The position numbers were made by a program, and so were the translations under genes. Shown here one piece after another: positions 1 through 7,388 of a DNA stretch of 29,311 bases; positions within the stretch are counted from its first letter, which is position 1; every line of letters starts with the position of its first letter. The notes beneath the pieces were generated by a model. The model had not been told where the DNA came from. It was given only the letters and a program-made list of their open reading frames with translations, and did no database searches. The stretch is from an uncultured Bacteroidaceae bacterium. GTDB lineage: Bacteria > Bacteroidota > Bacteroidia > Bacteroidales > Bacteroidaceae. Location of the stretch: positions 1 to 29,311 of the forward strand of contig CAKQYA010000029.1 of the NCBI GenBank assembly GCA_934293005.1, written 5' to 3'.

Positions 1-47
1 CCTCTGCTTGTAAGGCAGACGCTCTGAACCAGCTGAGCTAAACGCCC
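1..47 (-). tRNA. tRNA-Val (TAC), 3' part cut by window edge
   Basis: The minus strand from 47 downward reads GGGCGTTTAGCTCAGC and continues through a D arm and an anticodon stem-loop with loop CTTACAA, so the anticodon is TAC (valine, GTA codons). All 47 bases are identical to the 5' part of the complete tRNA-Val at 9340-9414. The T arm and acceptor 3' strand lie outside the window. A TACCTTTG promoter at 138-145 lies about 90 bp upstream, so this copy seems to have its own transcription unit. Confidence 0.95.
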
Positions 48-137
48 TCATTATTGTTGCAATATGTTTTTCAAGAATCACTCCGCCTCTATTGGCTTCG
101 TGCTGAACTTCATGTCGTTCGTTCCTGAAAGCGAGTG

Positions 138-168
138 CAAAGGTAGAGACTTTTTGCGAAACTGCCAA
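138..168 (-). promoter_or_regulatory. Bacteroidetes-type promoter for the edge tRNA-Val
   Basis: On the minus strand, positions 145-138 read TACCTTTG, an exact match to the -7 consensus TAnnTTTG used by the Bacteroidetes primary sigma factor. A TTGG at 168-165, 19 bp upstream, can serve as the -33 element. The only gene downstream on this strand is the tRNA-Val at the window edge. Confidence 0.7.
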
Positions 169-358
169 GGGTTTGCGCAAGTTTTTTTGAAAGAAATATC
201 AAAGTTTTTATTAACCACTTGATTTTCAACAATGCCTATTTAAGCTAATTCTTGCATAATGCACACGTTTTTAAATTATGTGCATATATTATTCACTTGC
301 AAACAACCTTTACAAGCAAGTATTGAAGCCTCTACCATCACACTTTTTTGACAAGAAT

Positions 359-395
359 GAAGATGGAGCTTTATCACAAGCGCGTCCACATCTTC
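359..395. repeat. Inverted repeat, imperfect hairpin
   Basis: GAAGATGGA (359-367) pairs with TCCACATCTTC (385-395) apart from a two-base bulge. It abuts the perfect 14-bp hairpin at 396-427, so a transcript of the lipoprotein gene would end in two consecutive stem-loops. Neither stem is followed by a U-tract on the minus strand. Confidence 0.6.
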
Positions 396-427
396 AACCC
401 AAATCGGTCTAATGACCGATTTGGGTT
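396..427. repeat. Perfect 14-bp hairpin at the lipoprotein stop codon
   Basis: AACCCAAATCGGTC (396-409), loop TAAT (410-413), then GACCGATTTGGGTT (414-427): a perfect 14-bp stem. It begins in the last base of the TGA stop codon of the preceding gene. No T-run follows on the minus strand, so it is not a textbook intrinsic terminator; it could stop transcription or protect the mRNA 3' end. One arm plus loop recurs at 13693-13712, which suggests a small repeat family. Confidence 0.8.
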
Positions 428-1323
428 CAATAAACCTGAGTTATATCTTCCCCCCATTTGTCATCCACAGACACAACAGGCGAGAGTTTGGCTGACGAGA
501 AGAACAGCCCACTGACATTATTGACAGAATTAACCTTTAAGCGAACATCTTCCATCTTCTTGCTGCAGACAATCTGTCCTGAAGCATTATAAAAATCAAT
601 TACAGCGGTAGCCCTCACTTCTTCGTCAGGGATGAAAACATTGACATTGGCCTTGAAATGTCCGTCGGCATTGGTATACACAGAGAGGCGTGGTATATCC
701 TTCACGATAGCAGATGAAGACGTGCCACATTGCGACACACAATCATACGCTTGACTGACACCAGTCAAGACAAGTTGTCCCGACACTGCAGCAGACGGCA
801 CTTTATCGTCCGACAGCAAAGAGAGACGCGAGATGCAGCGTGTGAGAACACAGTCCACGTCAGTCACAGAATCATCAATCATCAGGTCTGCAGCATAAGA
901 AAAGCTGTCAGTGACCCTGTGGTTGGCTGGAGCCACATGGCCCTCATCATCAAAAGGCAATGCAGCATCACCATTATGCGCAAAGATGACAAGGGTGCAG
1001 GCACCCCTTTTAAGAGGTGCCGTAACCTTGCCAAAAGAGTCATCCTCATCATTATCGCACATCTGTTCGTCATGCCACACAACCTTGCCCGACTGAATGA
1101 CCGCAAACGATATTCTGCTGACCACGCTGGGCAGAGACAAACGGGTAGACGGAAAATCGCCAATGCTCTGTGAAAAAGCGCACGTGACATTCAGCATGCA
1201 TTTGTCGTCAGTCACAACAGCACCTTCCTCTTCCTCATCAAGAACCACATTGCCGCACGACGCCAAAACCATCATTCCTGCAACAGACAGGCACAACTTG
1301 AGAAAACGCAACCTACAAATCAT
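427..1323 (-). CDS. Putative surface lipoprotein, fimbrillin (Mfa/FimB)-like
   Basis: A lipoprotein of about 298 residues. With the start at 1323 the protein opens with a basic n-region, a hydrophobic core and lipobox LASC (lipid Cys23). The open frame runs upstream to 1410, but that extension lies inside the preceding gene and would spoil the signal peptide; ATG codons at 1329 and 1335 are alternatives. An acidic run DEEEE follows the cysteine, as in Bacteroidetes surface-exposed lipoproteins. The mature part resembles fimbrillin-type folds: a short strand set with a GACTLVIFAHNG segment, then LTRCISRLSLL like the domain-2 start of FimA/Mfa proteins. The last residues, VSVDDKWGED, match VTLDETWGNE near the end of the upstream neighbour. 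It overlaps that gene by 11 bp, so the pair is probably translationally coupled. The family is inferred from pattern only; the exact role (fimbrial tip or anchor subunit, or another adhesin) is open. Confidence 0.6.
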   Translation of the reverse strand: MICRLRFLKLCLSVAGMMVLASCGNVVLDEEEEGAVVTDDKCMLNVTCAFSQSIGDFPSTRLSLPSVVSRISFAVIQSGKVVWHDEQMCDNDEDDSFGKVTAPLKRGACTLVIFAHNGDAALPFDDEGHVAPANHRVTDSFSYAADLMIDDSVTDVDCVLTRCISRLSLLSDDKVPSAAVSGQLVLTGVSQAYDCVSQCGTSSSAIVKDIPRLSVYTNADGHFKANVNVFIPDEEVRATAVIDFYNASGQIVCSKKMEDVRLKVNSVNNVSGLFFSSAKLSPVVSVDDKWGEDITQVY

Positions 1324-2308
1324 AGTCATTATCATCAGAAGACGGGTCAGAAGCAGATTCGCCGGAAGAACTGCCAGATGCCGAAGAGTTATCCACTGTG
1401 CCATCACCAAAATTCAAGGAACCGTCTACCTCATTTCCCCACGTCTCGTCAAGCGTGACATCAGACTTCATCACAGCCTTCATCGAAGTAGTCAGTTTGA
1501 CGCTCTGATTCTTCGTGCACACATAAGAAGAATTGGTTGTGTAAACAACAGGAAGCTTTCCGTCAGAATACTCAACACGCAACTTCACAACCATTTCCGT
1601 TGTGCCATCAGCACATGGATAGACAAGAGTCGGAGCCAACTCCCATGTCGACGTCGTGTCAGACTTCTTCAACGCAAACTTCTGCGAACGGCTGTTGCCG
1701 AGAATCTTTCCGCTGAGAGTGAACTGGGATGCCTGGTTGGGCAATTCGCATGTTATAGAAGCCACATTAGCCGGCACCTCCTTGATCGTGAGTCCAAGCT
1801 GAGCGTCAAGATGAGACAGCGTCAAATCTGTCTGGTACGAACGCTTGGCATTTTCGACAGTAAAGCTGGCCTCGCCTAAATATAAATCACGAATAGATTC
1901 TGGCAGATCCCAAGCTGTGTCTACAGTCAATTCAGGACCATGAGGCATTTCATCACGCGTCGGGCCATAAAGCGCACACAGGCGATATACACCCGGCACA
2001 ACTGACGGCAAATTTATATTGTAAGTAAAAGTGCTATTATTTTTGCTACATTCGGCCAGCAATTTCTTACCGTTGCTGTCAATCACATACAAACCCATTC
2101 GCGTGTTTTCATCCACCACAGCTCTCGTCAATTTCTTTTCCGCAGGCAAAGCAGACGAGTGGGAAGTGTGCCAGACCTCATCAACAGAACAATGAGCGAG
2201 CATCTCAATGGTTTCGTTATTCACACTGATTTGCTCTTCGTCCGAAGAGCAGCCCGCAGCGGCCAGTCCAGAAAGCAGCAGCACAGGCAAGACATAGGTA
2301 TTTCTCAT
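1313..2308 (-). CDS. Putative surface lipoprotein, fimbrillin (Mfa/FimB)-like
   Basis: 331 residues, first gene of a two-gene operon. The signal peptide MRNTYVLPVLLLSGLAAAGC has lipobox AAGC (Cys20), followed by SSDEE, close to the Bacteroidetes lipoprotein surface-export signal. An N-terminal strand region (MGLYVIDSNGKKLL, then VPGVYRLCALYG) looks like the 'value, unit, cost of a Y/L residue' pattern of Mfa2/FimB-type anchor proteins. It is followed by LTLSHLDAQLGLTI, which fits the start of a second domain. VTLDETWGNE is shared with the downstream protein. The last 30 residues or so are a Ser/Asp/Gly-rich low-complexity tail. That tail is unusual for a donor-strand fimbrillin and may be a flexible linker. 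The assignment rests on pattern resemblance, not on a diagnostic motif. Confidence 0.6.
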   Translation of the reverse strand: MRNTYVLPVLLLSGLAAAGCSSDEEQISVNNETIEMLAHCSVDEVWHTSHSSALPAEKKLTRAVVDENTRMGLYVIDSNGKKLLAECSKNNSTFTYNINLPSVVPGVYRLCALYGPTRDEMPHGPELTVDTAWDLPESIRDLYLGEASFTVENAKRSYQTDLTLSHLDAQLGLTIKEVPANVASITCELPNQASQFTLSGKILGNSRSQKFALKKSDTTSTWELAPTLVYPCADGTTEMVVKLRVEYSDGKLPVVYTTNSSYVCTKNQSVKLTTSMKAVMKSDVTLDETWGNEVDGSLNFGDGTVDNSSASGSSSGESASDPSSDDNDYDL

Positions 2309-2558
2309 GATATGATAAAAGATTTATTGGTTACGCTATGGCAACATGCCATAACGGACAAGCACAGATGGGAAAAGACAACTTTAACTGCCCCTCCTTG
2401 CTTGCAGATGTAAATTTAACAACAATACACCATATGGCAATGACATTTTTTCACAAACATTGGCAAGAAGCCAAAAATATTGCCCTGAAAAGCGTCATTG
2501 CAACTTAAAAAAGCAAAAAAACACAATTTTTTCAACGAACGGGCTTTTTTCATCAACG

Positions 2559-2597
2559 AAAAAAAAGAAGGACCAAGGGAACAATCCCTTAGTCCTT
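2559..2597 (-). terminator. Intrinsic terminator of the parA-rel operon
   Basis: On the minus strand AAGGACTAAGGGA (2597-2585), loop TTGT and TCCCTTGGTCCTT (2580-2568) form a 13-bp stem with one mismatch or wobble position. A run of eight T follows at 2566-2559. It lies about 100 bp after the rel stop codon. Confidence 0.9.
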
Positions 2598-2602
2598 TCA
2601 TT

Positions 2603-2656
2603 AAGCAGGTATTCAAAATTATTTTATTATATAAAAATAATTATGAGCACCTACTT
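2603..2656. repeat. Short copy (about 54 bp) of the AAGTAGGTG inverted-repeat element
   Basis: The left arm AAGCAGGTATTCAAAATTAT and the complement of the right arm, AAGTAGGTGCTCATAATTAT, agree at about 19 of 24 positions; only an AT spacer separates them. The same ends flank the longer copies at 7206-7388 and 19369-19553, so this is either the element with its core deleted or a separate solo-hairpin form. It lies 38 bp after the rel stop codon and before the terminator, so it would be part of the rel mRNA 3' end. Confidence 0.8.
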
Positions 2657-2693
2657 ATTTATTATCAAGACATCCAATGTCTTGCAGATGCGC

Positions 2694-4934
2694 TCAGATT
2701 CTTGCAGCCTCTTTGATATCTTGCAAATCACGCAGAGCAGTCACAATCTCATCAACCTCCTTTGTATCGTGCACAAACATCTGTACAGTGCATTCAAAGA
2801 TGCCCCCTTCACATTCCACTTCAAGTTTGCGGATATTTATCTCATGCAGCTGCGATATGACCTCTGTCATCTTGTGCAGCAAGCCAAGTTTGTCAAACCC
2901 TTTGACATAGATAGTGACAGGGAATAGAAGCACACGGTGCATGTCCCATTTGGCCGCAAGGACGCGGTTGCCCTGATTGGCTTTTATCTTCGCTGCCATC
3001 GGACACTGCAGCTTATGTATGATGATATGTCCGCTATTGTCAATGAATCCCATGACGGTGTCGCCTGGTATAGGTTTGCAGCAATCGCAGAGCGTGTATT
3101 TATTCTGCACAGAATCTTCATTAAGAAGCAGCACCTGCTTGCGGTCGAAATTGGAATCCACCACAGGCTTCTCCGTTGCAGCAGTCTTCTTGTTCTTCTT
3201 TCCAAAAGAAAAAAGTTTCTTCCACATAGCCACTTCTGGTTTGTCATGCAGCATGTCCACATCTTCCTTGCCAAGTATTATCGTTCCCTCTCCTAATGCG
3301 ACATAGAGCGGCTCAGGCTTGGTGAAATCATGCAATTTGCACAATTTGTCAATGACAAGAGTGTCTTTGACAATATCATGCTCCTTGAAAAACTCATCAA
3401 GCATGTCCTCACCTTTCTTGCGCGCCTCTCTTTCTTCTTTGCGTATGATGGAAAGAATCTTCGTGGTAGCCTTGGCCGTAGTGGCGATGTTGAGCCATTC
3501 GCGCGTGGGCCGCACGGTTTTGGATGTAAGTATCTCCACTTGGTCGCCGCTGTTGAGCTTGTAGTTGATAGGCACAAGTTTATGATTCACCTTGGCTCCA
3601 ATGCAATGGCTTCCCACAAAAGTGTGTATGGTGAAGGCAAAGTCGAGTGTGGTGCTGCCTGCAGGCATGGTGCGTATCTCACCTTTAGGCGTGAAGACGA
3701 ATATCTCAGAAGCGAAGAGATTCAGTTTGATGGTGTCAAGAAAGTCCATTGCATCAGGCTGCGGGTCATCAAGTATTTCCTTGATGGTAGCGAGCCACTT
3801 GTCAAGCTCAAGTTCAGACGCGGTCTCTGTCTTATCGCCATCTTTATATTTCCAATGAGCGGCAAAACCTTTCTCTGCTATCTCGTCCATGCGGCGTGAA
3901 CGTATCTGCACCTCAATCCATTCGCCCTGCTTAGACATGAGCGTGACATGAAGGGCTTGGTAGCCATTGGCTTTTGGATGACTCACCCAGTCGCGAGTGC
4001 GGTCTGGATGGGAAGTGTATATCTGGCAAAGTTTCACATATATGCTAAAGCAGTCATTCAGTTCGGTGTCAGGCCGCTTGGGATCGAAGATTATTCGCAC
4101 AGCAAGGATGTCGTATATCTCCTCAAACGGTATATGCTTCGCTTGCATCTTGCGCCATATGGAATAAGGCGACTTGACGCGCTGCTTTATCTCATATTTC
4201 ATGCCGAGAGCATCGAGGGCAGAGCGCACAGGAGCCACAAATTTCTCAAAAAACTCGTTACGTTCATCACGTGTGCTTTCCAGTTTATGAGATATGTCGG
4301 CATATTCCTCTGGATGCTCAAACTTAAAACTCAAGTCTTCCAGTTCGGTCTTGATAGAGTTCAGTCCGAGGCGGTTGGCGAGAGGCGCATAAATATATAG
4401 TGTCTCGCCAGCTATCTTATATTGCTTGCTGACCGACTGGCTGCCAAGAGTGCGCATATTGTGCAGGCGGTCAGCTATCTTTATAAGGATGACGCGTATG
4501 TCGTCACTCATGGTGAGGAGCAGTTTCTTGAAGTTCTCGGCTTGAGCCGATGCTCTGTCACCAAAGATTCCGCCTGATATCTTCGTCAGCCCGTCGACAA
4601 TCATCGCCACCTTATGGCCAAACATGTTCTCAATGTCCTCAACAGTATATTCGGTATCCTCAACCACATCATGCAGCAGCGCTGCGCATATAGATGTGGA
4701 CCCGAGTCCTATCTCACAGCATACAATCTTTGCCACAGCAATGGGATGCATTATATACGGCTCTCCCGACAAGCGCCGCACGCCCTTATGGGCATGCTTG
4801 GCAAAATTAAATGCCTTGGTTATGACATCCACTTTCTTGCGGTGCTTTGACGATAGATATGCGTCGACGAGGGTCTGAAACTCGTCATTGACCATTTGTT
4901 CCTCCTGTTCAGGAGTCATCTTCTGTGTATCCAT
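2694..4934 (-). CDS. rel: Bifunctional (p)ppGpp synthetase/hydrolase, RelA/SpoT family
   Basis: 746 residues, usual length for a long RSH protein. It makes (p)ppGpp from ATP and GTP/GDP and degrades it, setting the stringent response in the cytoplasm. Domains in order: HD hydrolase (about 45-165) with intact HDVVED at 88-93 and the RLHNMRTL helix; synthetase (about 235-365) with KSPYSIWRKM, HPKANGYQALH and QIRSRRMDEIAEKG; TGS (about 410-470); a helical region; a zinc-finger-like region with CDCCKPIPGD; and a C-terminal ACT/RRM domain (about 668-746). The residues before HPKANGYQ are RTRD. This matches the basic RxKD type of bifunctional enzymes rather than the acidic ExDD of synthetase-only RelA. 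With both active sites intact I call it bifunctional. It is the last gene of the parA-parB-DUF5683-mltD-rel run, 56 bp after mltD. Confidence 0.95.
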   Translation of the reverse strand: MDTQKMTPEQEEQMVNDEFQTLVDAYLSSKHRKKVDVITKAFNFAKHAHKGVRRLSGEPYIMHPIAVAKIVCCEIGLGSTSICAALLHDVVEDTEYTVEDIENMFGHKVAMIVDGLTKISGGIFGDRASAQAENFKKLLLTMSDDIRVILIKIADRLHNMRTLGSQSVSKQYKIAGETLYIYAPLANRLGLNSIKTELEDLSFKFEHPEEYADISHKLESTRDERNEFFEKFVAPVRSALDALGMKYEIKQRVKSPYSIWRKMQAKHIPFEEIYDILAVRIIFDPKRPDTELNDCFSIYVKLCQIYTSHPDRTRDWVSHPKANGYQALHVTLMSKQGEWIEVQIRSRRMDEIAEKGFAAHWKYKDGDKTETASELELDKWLATIKEILDDPQPDAMDFLDTIKLNLFASEIFVFTPKGEIRTMPAGSTTLDFAFTIHTFVGSHCIGAKVNHKLVPINYKLNSGDQVEILTSKTVRPTREWLNIATTAKATTKILSIIRKEEREARKKGEDMLDEFFKEHDIVKDTLVIDKLCKLHDFTKPEPLYVALGEGTIILGKEDVDMLHDKPEVAMWKKLFSFGKKNKKTAATEKPVVDSNFDRKQVLLLNEDSVQNKYTLCDCCKPIPGDTVMGFIDNSGHIIIHKLQCPMAAKIKANQGNRVLAAKWDMHRVLLFPVTIYVKGFDKLGLLHKMTEVISQLHEINIRKLEVECEGGIFECTVQMFVHDTKEVDEIVTALRDLQDIKEAARI

Positions 4935-4990
4935 TAGGCTGATTCATTTTCTGTTTGCATCTATATAATCTTTCATGCCGCTCTTTGCGC

Positions 4991-6283
4991 TCATTTCACT
5001 CGCAGCGTCTGTCCCTTGCGGATGAAATCGCCCTTCATGTTATTAAGCCTCTTTATCTGGCTCACAGTGGTGCGATTGCGCTTGGCGATAGCAGACAAGG
5101 TGTCGCCCGACTTTACGCTGGCATACTTTGCGCGCTGCCTTGAGCTTCGTTTGCTCTTTGACGCTTGCTGCACCACAGGAGCCTTATCGACATCCTCTGT
5201 CACAGACCTGCGAAGCCCCGACACCAGAAGACCCTTTGACACATCAAGGCCATAGATGCTGTCCTCATGTGAAATGAAATCCTCCACACATCCTTGCGGC
5301 AAGCACAAAGAATAATTGGCAGGCACAATGTCTTTGCGATATTGAGGGTTAAGAGCGCGCAGGCCGTCGATGGTGACGTTGCACTTCGAAGCGACATTGC
5401 TGAATGCCACCTCATGCTGCACGATCACAGTGTCAGTCTCTGCAGGCAAGGTGCAATCGTGCGGCACGATGCCATGCTCGCAATAGTAATTCATCACATA
5501 TGTGGCTGCAATGAATGCAGGCACGTAGCCTCGCGTTTCTCTTGGCAAGAGATCATACACAGACCAGAAGTCACCTTTCGCCTTCTCGCCTGCGCGCTGC
5601 ACAGCCTTCTGTATGCCATTCTCCCCACAATTATATGCAGCCAATGCCAGGCCCCAGTCGCCAAACATGTCATAAAGGTCACGTAAATAGCGAGCAGCGG
5701 CATCGCTCGATTTGATGGGGTCACGGCGTTCATCCACGAGAGTGTTGACCTCAAGTCCATAACGCTTGCCTGTGGCTATCATAAATTGCCACAAGCCAGC
5801 CGCACCCGCATGAGACACGGCCGATGGACGCAGAGCCGACTCCACCACTGGCAGATACTTGAGCTCGAGCGGCAAGCCATAGCGTTCGAGCGCTTCCTCA
5901 AAGATAGGTGTATAGAAATTAGAGGCGCCAAGCATCACGGCCACCGAGCCCTTCAGCTTATTGGAATAACGTTCTATATACTCTCTTGTCACATTGTTCA
6001 GTGGCAGTTCGATGGTCGTAGGTATGCGCGACAGGCGGCTGACGAGCACAGAATCATCGTATGATAGCGTGTGCGCCTCTGCACTGCCTGGGGTGAGATT
6101 GCCCTTATTGGCAAACTCCTTCATCAGTTCATCCTCACTGATGAGCATGCTTTCTGGCATGTCACCGATATTGGCAGACACAGAGTCGTCTGCCGATGTA
6201 ACGACACTCTGCGCATGAGCGGCAGCAGCCATCGCTATAAACAAGCTAAATATTATCTTCTTTCTATTCATTTTCTTAATCAT
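4991..6283 (-). CDS. mltD: Membrane-bound lytic murein transglycosylase D-like, SLT plus LysM
   Basis: 430 residues. A signal peptide (about 1-24, ending AAAHAQ) is followed by a linker and a family-1 SLT domain (about 100-270). Glu148 in LPVVESALRP is the expected catalytic acid; AAGLWQFM (161-168) and AYNCGEN complete the signature. One weaker LysM-like segment (about 290-335, NVASKCNVTIDGLRALNP) precedes a basic linker. A clear C-terminal LysM follows (SGDTLSAIAKRNRTTVSQIKRLN, in pieces around 390-430). It should cleave the MurNAc-GlcNAc bond of peptidoglycan to 1,6-anhydro products in the periplasm. No lipobox is visible, so it is probably secreted rather than lipid-anchored, despite the MltD name. 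It lies 108 bp after the DUF5683 gene and upstream of rel. Confidence 0.9.
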   Translation of the reverse strand: MIKKMNRKKIIFSLFIAMAAAAHAQSVVTSADDSVSANIGDMPESMLISEDELMKEFANKGNLTPGSAEAHTLSYDDSVLVSRLSRIPTTIELPLNNVTREYIERYSNKLKGSVAVMLGASNFYTPIFEEALERYGLPLELKYLPVVESALRPSAVSHAGAAGLWQFMIATGKRYGLEVNTLVDERRDPIKSSDAAARYLRDLYDMFGDWGLALAAYNCGENGIQKAVQRAGEKAKGDFWSVYDLLPRETRGYVPAFIAATYVMNYYCEHGIVPHDCTLPAETDTVIVQHEVAFSNVASKCNVTIDGLRALNPQYRKDIVPANYSLCLPQGCVEDFISHEDSIYGLDVSKGLLVSGLRRSVTEDVDKAPVVQQASKSKRSSRQRAKYASVKSGDTLSAIAKRNRTTVSQIKRLNNMKGDFIRKGQTLRVK

Positions 6284-6364
6284 TTTCTAAATCAGCATCA
6301 ATGCCAAACTCGTTTGTCTGGCGGTTTTAAGCCCTGTCAGTCATCAGACATAATGGGGTTAAAG

Positions 6365-6393
6365 AACTCTGCACAACCCAATCCAGCAGAGTT
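6365..6393. repeat. Hairpin over the DUF5683 stop codon
   Basis: AACTCTGC (6365-6372) and GCAGAGTT (6386-6393) form a perfect 8-bp stem with a 13-base loop that overlaps the TAA stop codon at 6394-6392. Only CTTT follows on the minus strand, so it is a weak terminator at best. It may attenuate or separate expression of mltD and rel from the upstream par genes. Confidence 0.5.
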
Positions 6394-7204
6394 AAAAGTT
6401 AAAGCTGCATTGCACTCCATATGAATTGGAGCGCACTCCTTGGGCTTGCAACACCGAATTGCGTTCATTCATGATGGCGGGCTTAACCTTCAATGTCAAG
6501 TCGTCTGAAATGTCAAAGCTCGACATCTCCGCATCAATATAAGCATCGAGAATCGACAGAGCGTAAACGCCTATCATGCAGAACATGCTGAGGTCGCGGT
6601 AACGTCTGTAGTAGTTTTTCCTTCTTTTGAACAAGTCTTTCAAGCGGTCCATATTGGCGTTGACATCGTAGGTGGGCGGCAAGAAGTTCTCATAACTTTT
6701 AGTGTTCTCGTCATTGTCCATGATGTCTATATACGCTTGGGAATAGTCGCGATACATGGTGTTGTTCCATGTCATAGCATAGACACAACCTATGAATCCT
6801 CCATAGATGAGAGGCAGTTTCCAATATTTGCGGTTGTATATCTGTCCTCCTCCAGGTATGACCATAGCCAGCCACATGGCCCTCTTGGGATCGGGTATGA
6901 AGCGTTCTTTGGCTTGCTTCTGCTGTGCATGGAGCGAATCGGCTGCAAATGCCACATTTGTCTTCAATGTGTCAAACTGCGCCACAAGCGAGTCAATGCG
7001 CACCACAAGCGAGTCGGCCTTTTGCTGCATCACGCTGTCGCCTGAAGCAGAGAGTTCTACAGGCGCAGCCTCCGACACCACACTGTCATTGGCTGTTGCC
7101 GTAGCGGCCTGCATCCTGCCTATAGACAGGCATGCCATCAGGGCCGTAAGGCACAACAAGCAAACAGTATGGTTAACGAGTCTCAATGCGGTAATCATTT
7201 TCAT
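6392..7204 (-). CDS. DUF5683 family membrane protein
   Basis: About 270 residues from the preferred start at 7204; the frame is open to 7243, but that extension lies in a repeat element and MKMITALRLVNHTVCLLCLTA-type residues at 7204 give a normal signal peptide. The C-terminal two-thirds carries the DUF5683 signature: PKRAMWLAMVIPGGGQIYNRKYWKLP, written here in parts as PKRAMWLAMVIPGGGQ and IYNRKYWK. It then has a hydrophobic segment (LIYGGFIGCVYAMTW), a basic tyrosine-rich stretch (KRRKNYYRRYRDLSMF) and a second hydrophobic segment containing SILDAYIDAEMSSFD. The function is unknown. The family commonly sits next to parB in Bacteroidales, as here, which hints at a link to the envelope or cell cycle but does not show one. 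Confidence 0.85.
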   Translation of the reverse strand: MKMITALRLVNHTVCLLCLTALMACLSIGRMQAATATANDSVVSEAAPVELSASGDSVMQQKADSLVVRIDSLVAQFDTLKTNVAFAADSLHAQQKQAKERFIPDPKRAMWLAMVIPGGGQIYNRKYWKLPLIYGGFIGCVYAMTWNNTMYRDYSQAYIDIMDNDENTKSYENFLPPTYDVNANMDRLKDLFKRRKNYYRRYRDLSMFCMIGVYALSILDAYIDAEMSSFDISDDLTLKVKPAIMNERNSVLQAQGVRSNSYGVQCSFNF

Positions 7205-7205
7205 T

Positions 7206-7388
7206 AAGTAAGCATTCAAAACCATTTCAGTAAATCCAATCACGATGCTCTTTCATTTGCCACACTCTCTTCTGAGCTTCAGCAACTGCTTTTTATCAGC
7301 CACCATGCCCACAAAGCTCCTTCGTTATGGAGAAACACTGGCATCAGAACAGAGCACTCGAATATAAAATAATTATGAACACCTACTT
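7206..7388. repeat. Long copy (183 bp) of the AAGTAGGTG element, parB/DUF5683 junction
   Basis: The right end on the plus strand is AATAATTATGAACACCTACTT (given here as its last 20 or so bases, 7368-7388). The left end AAGTAAGCATTCAAAACCAT (7206-7225) is a decayed inverted copy. The core shares clear blocks with the copy at 19369-19553, notably TATCAGcCACcATGCCCaCA and GCTCT...ATTTGcC.CAC.CTCT. The element fills the whole parB-DUF5683 gap: its right end contains the parB stop codon (AAG TAG) and its left end stops one base before the DUF5683 ATG. Confidence 0.8.

Larger units (their letters stand above)
48..426. other. Non-coding interval between tRNA-Val and the lipoprotein gene
   Basis: About 380 bases without a credible gene. 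It holds the tRNA promoter (138-168) and two adjacent inverted repeats at 359-427, directly 3' of the lipoprotein stop codon. The rest is AT-rich (about 180-300) with nothing I can name. Confidence 0.6.
2309..2693. other. Non-coding interval between rel and the lipoprotein operon
   Basis: 385 bases without a gene. From the rel side it holds a short copy of the AAGTAGGTG inverted-repeat element (2603-2656) and the rel operon terminator (2559-2597). Beyond these is an AT-rich stretch (2400-2550) that should contain the lipoprotein promoter. TAAAGTTG at 2386-2379 (minus) is a one-mismatch candidate for the -7 element, but I see no good -33 partner. A 6-bp hairpin, ATGGCA-aca-TGCCAT, lies at 2338-2352 in the presumed leader. 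Confidence 0.55.

Noticed and set aside
730..1879. Plus-strand open frames over the lipoprotein genes, and similar plus-strand frames elsewhere (for example 25498-26421 and 27442-28404)
   Set aside because: They lie antisense to well-supported genes, have Cys/His/Arg-rich composition typical of antisense frames, and match no family.
2338..2352. Riboswitch or regulatory hairpin in the lipoprotein leader
   Set aside because: Only a 6-bp stem with a 3-base loop and no known aptamer features; too little to call.
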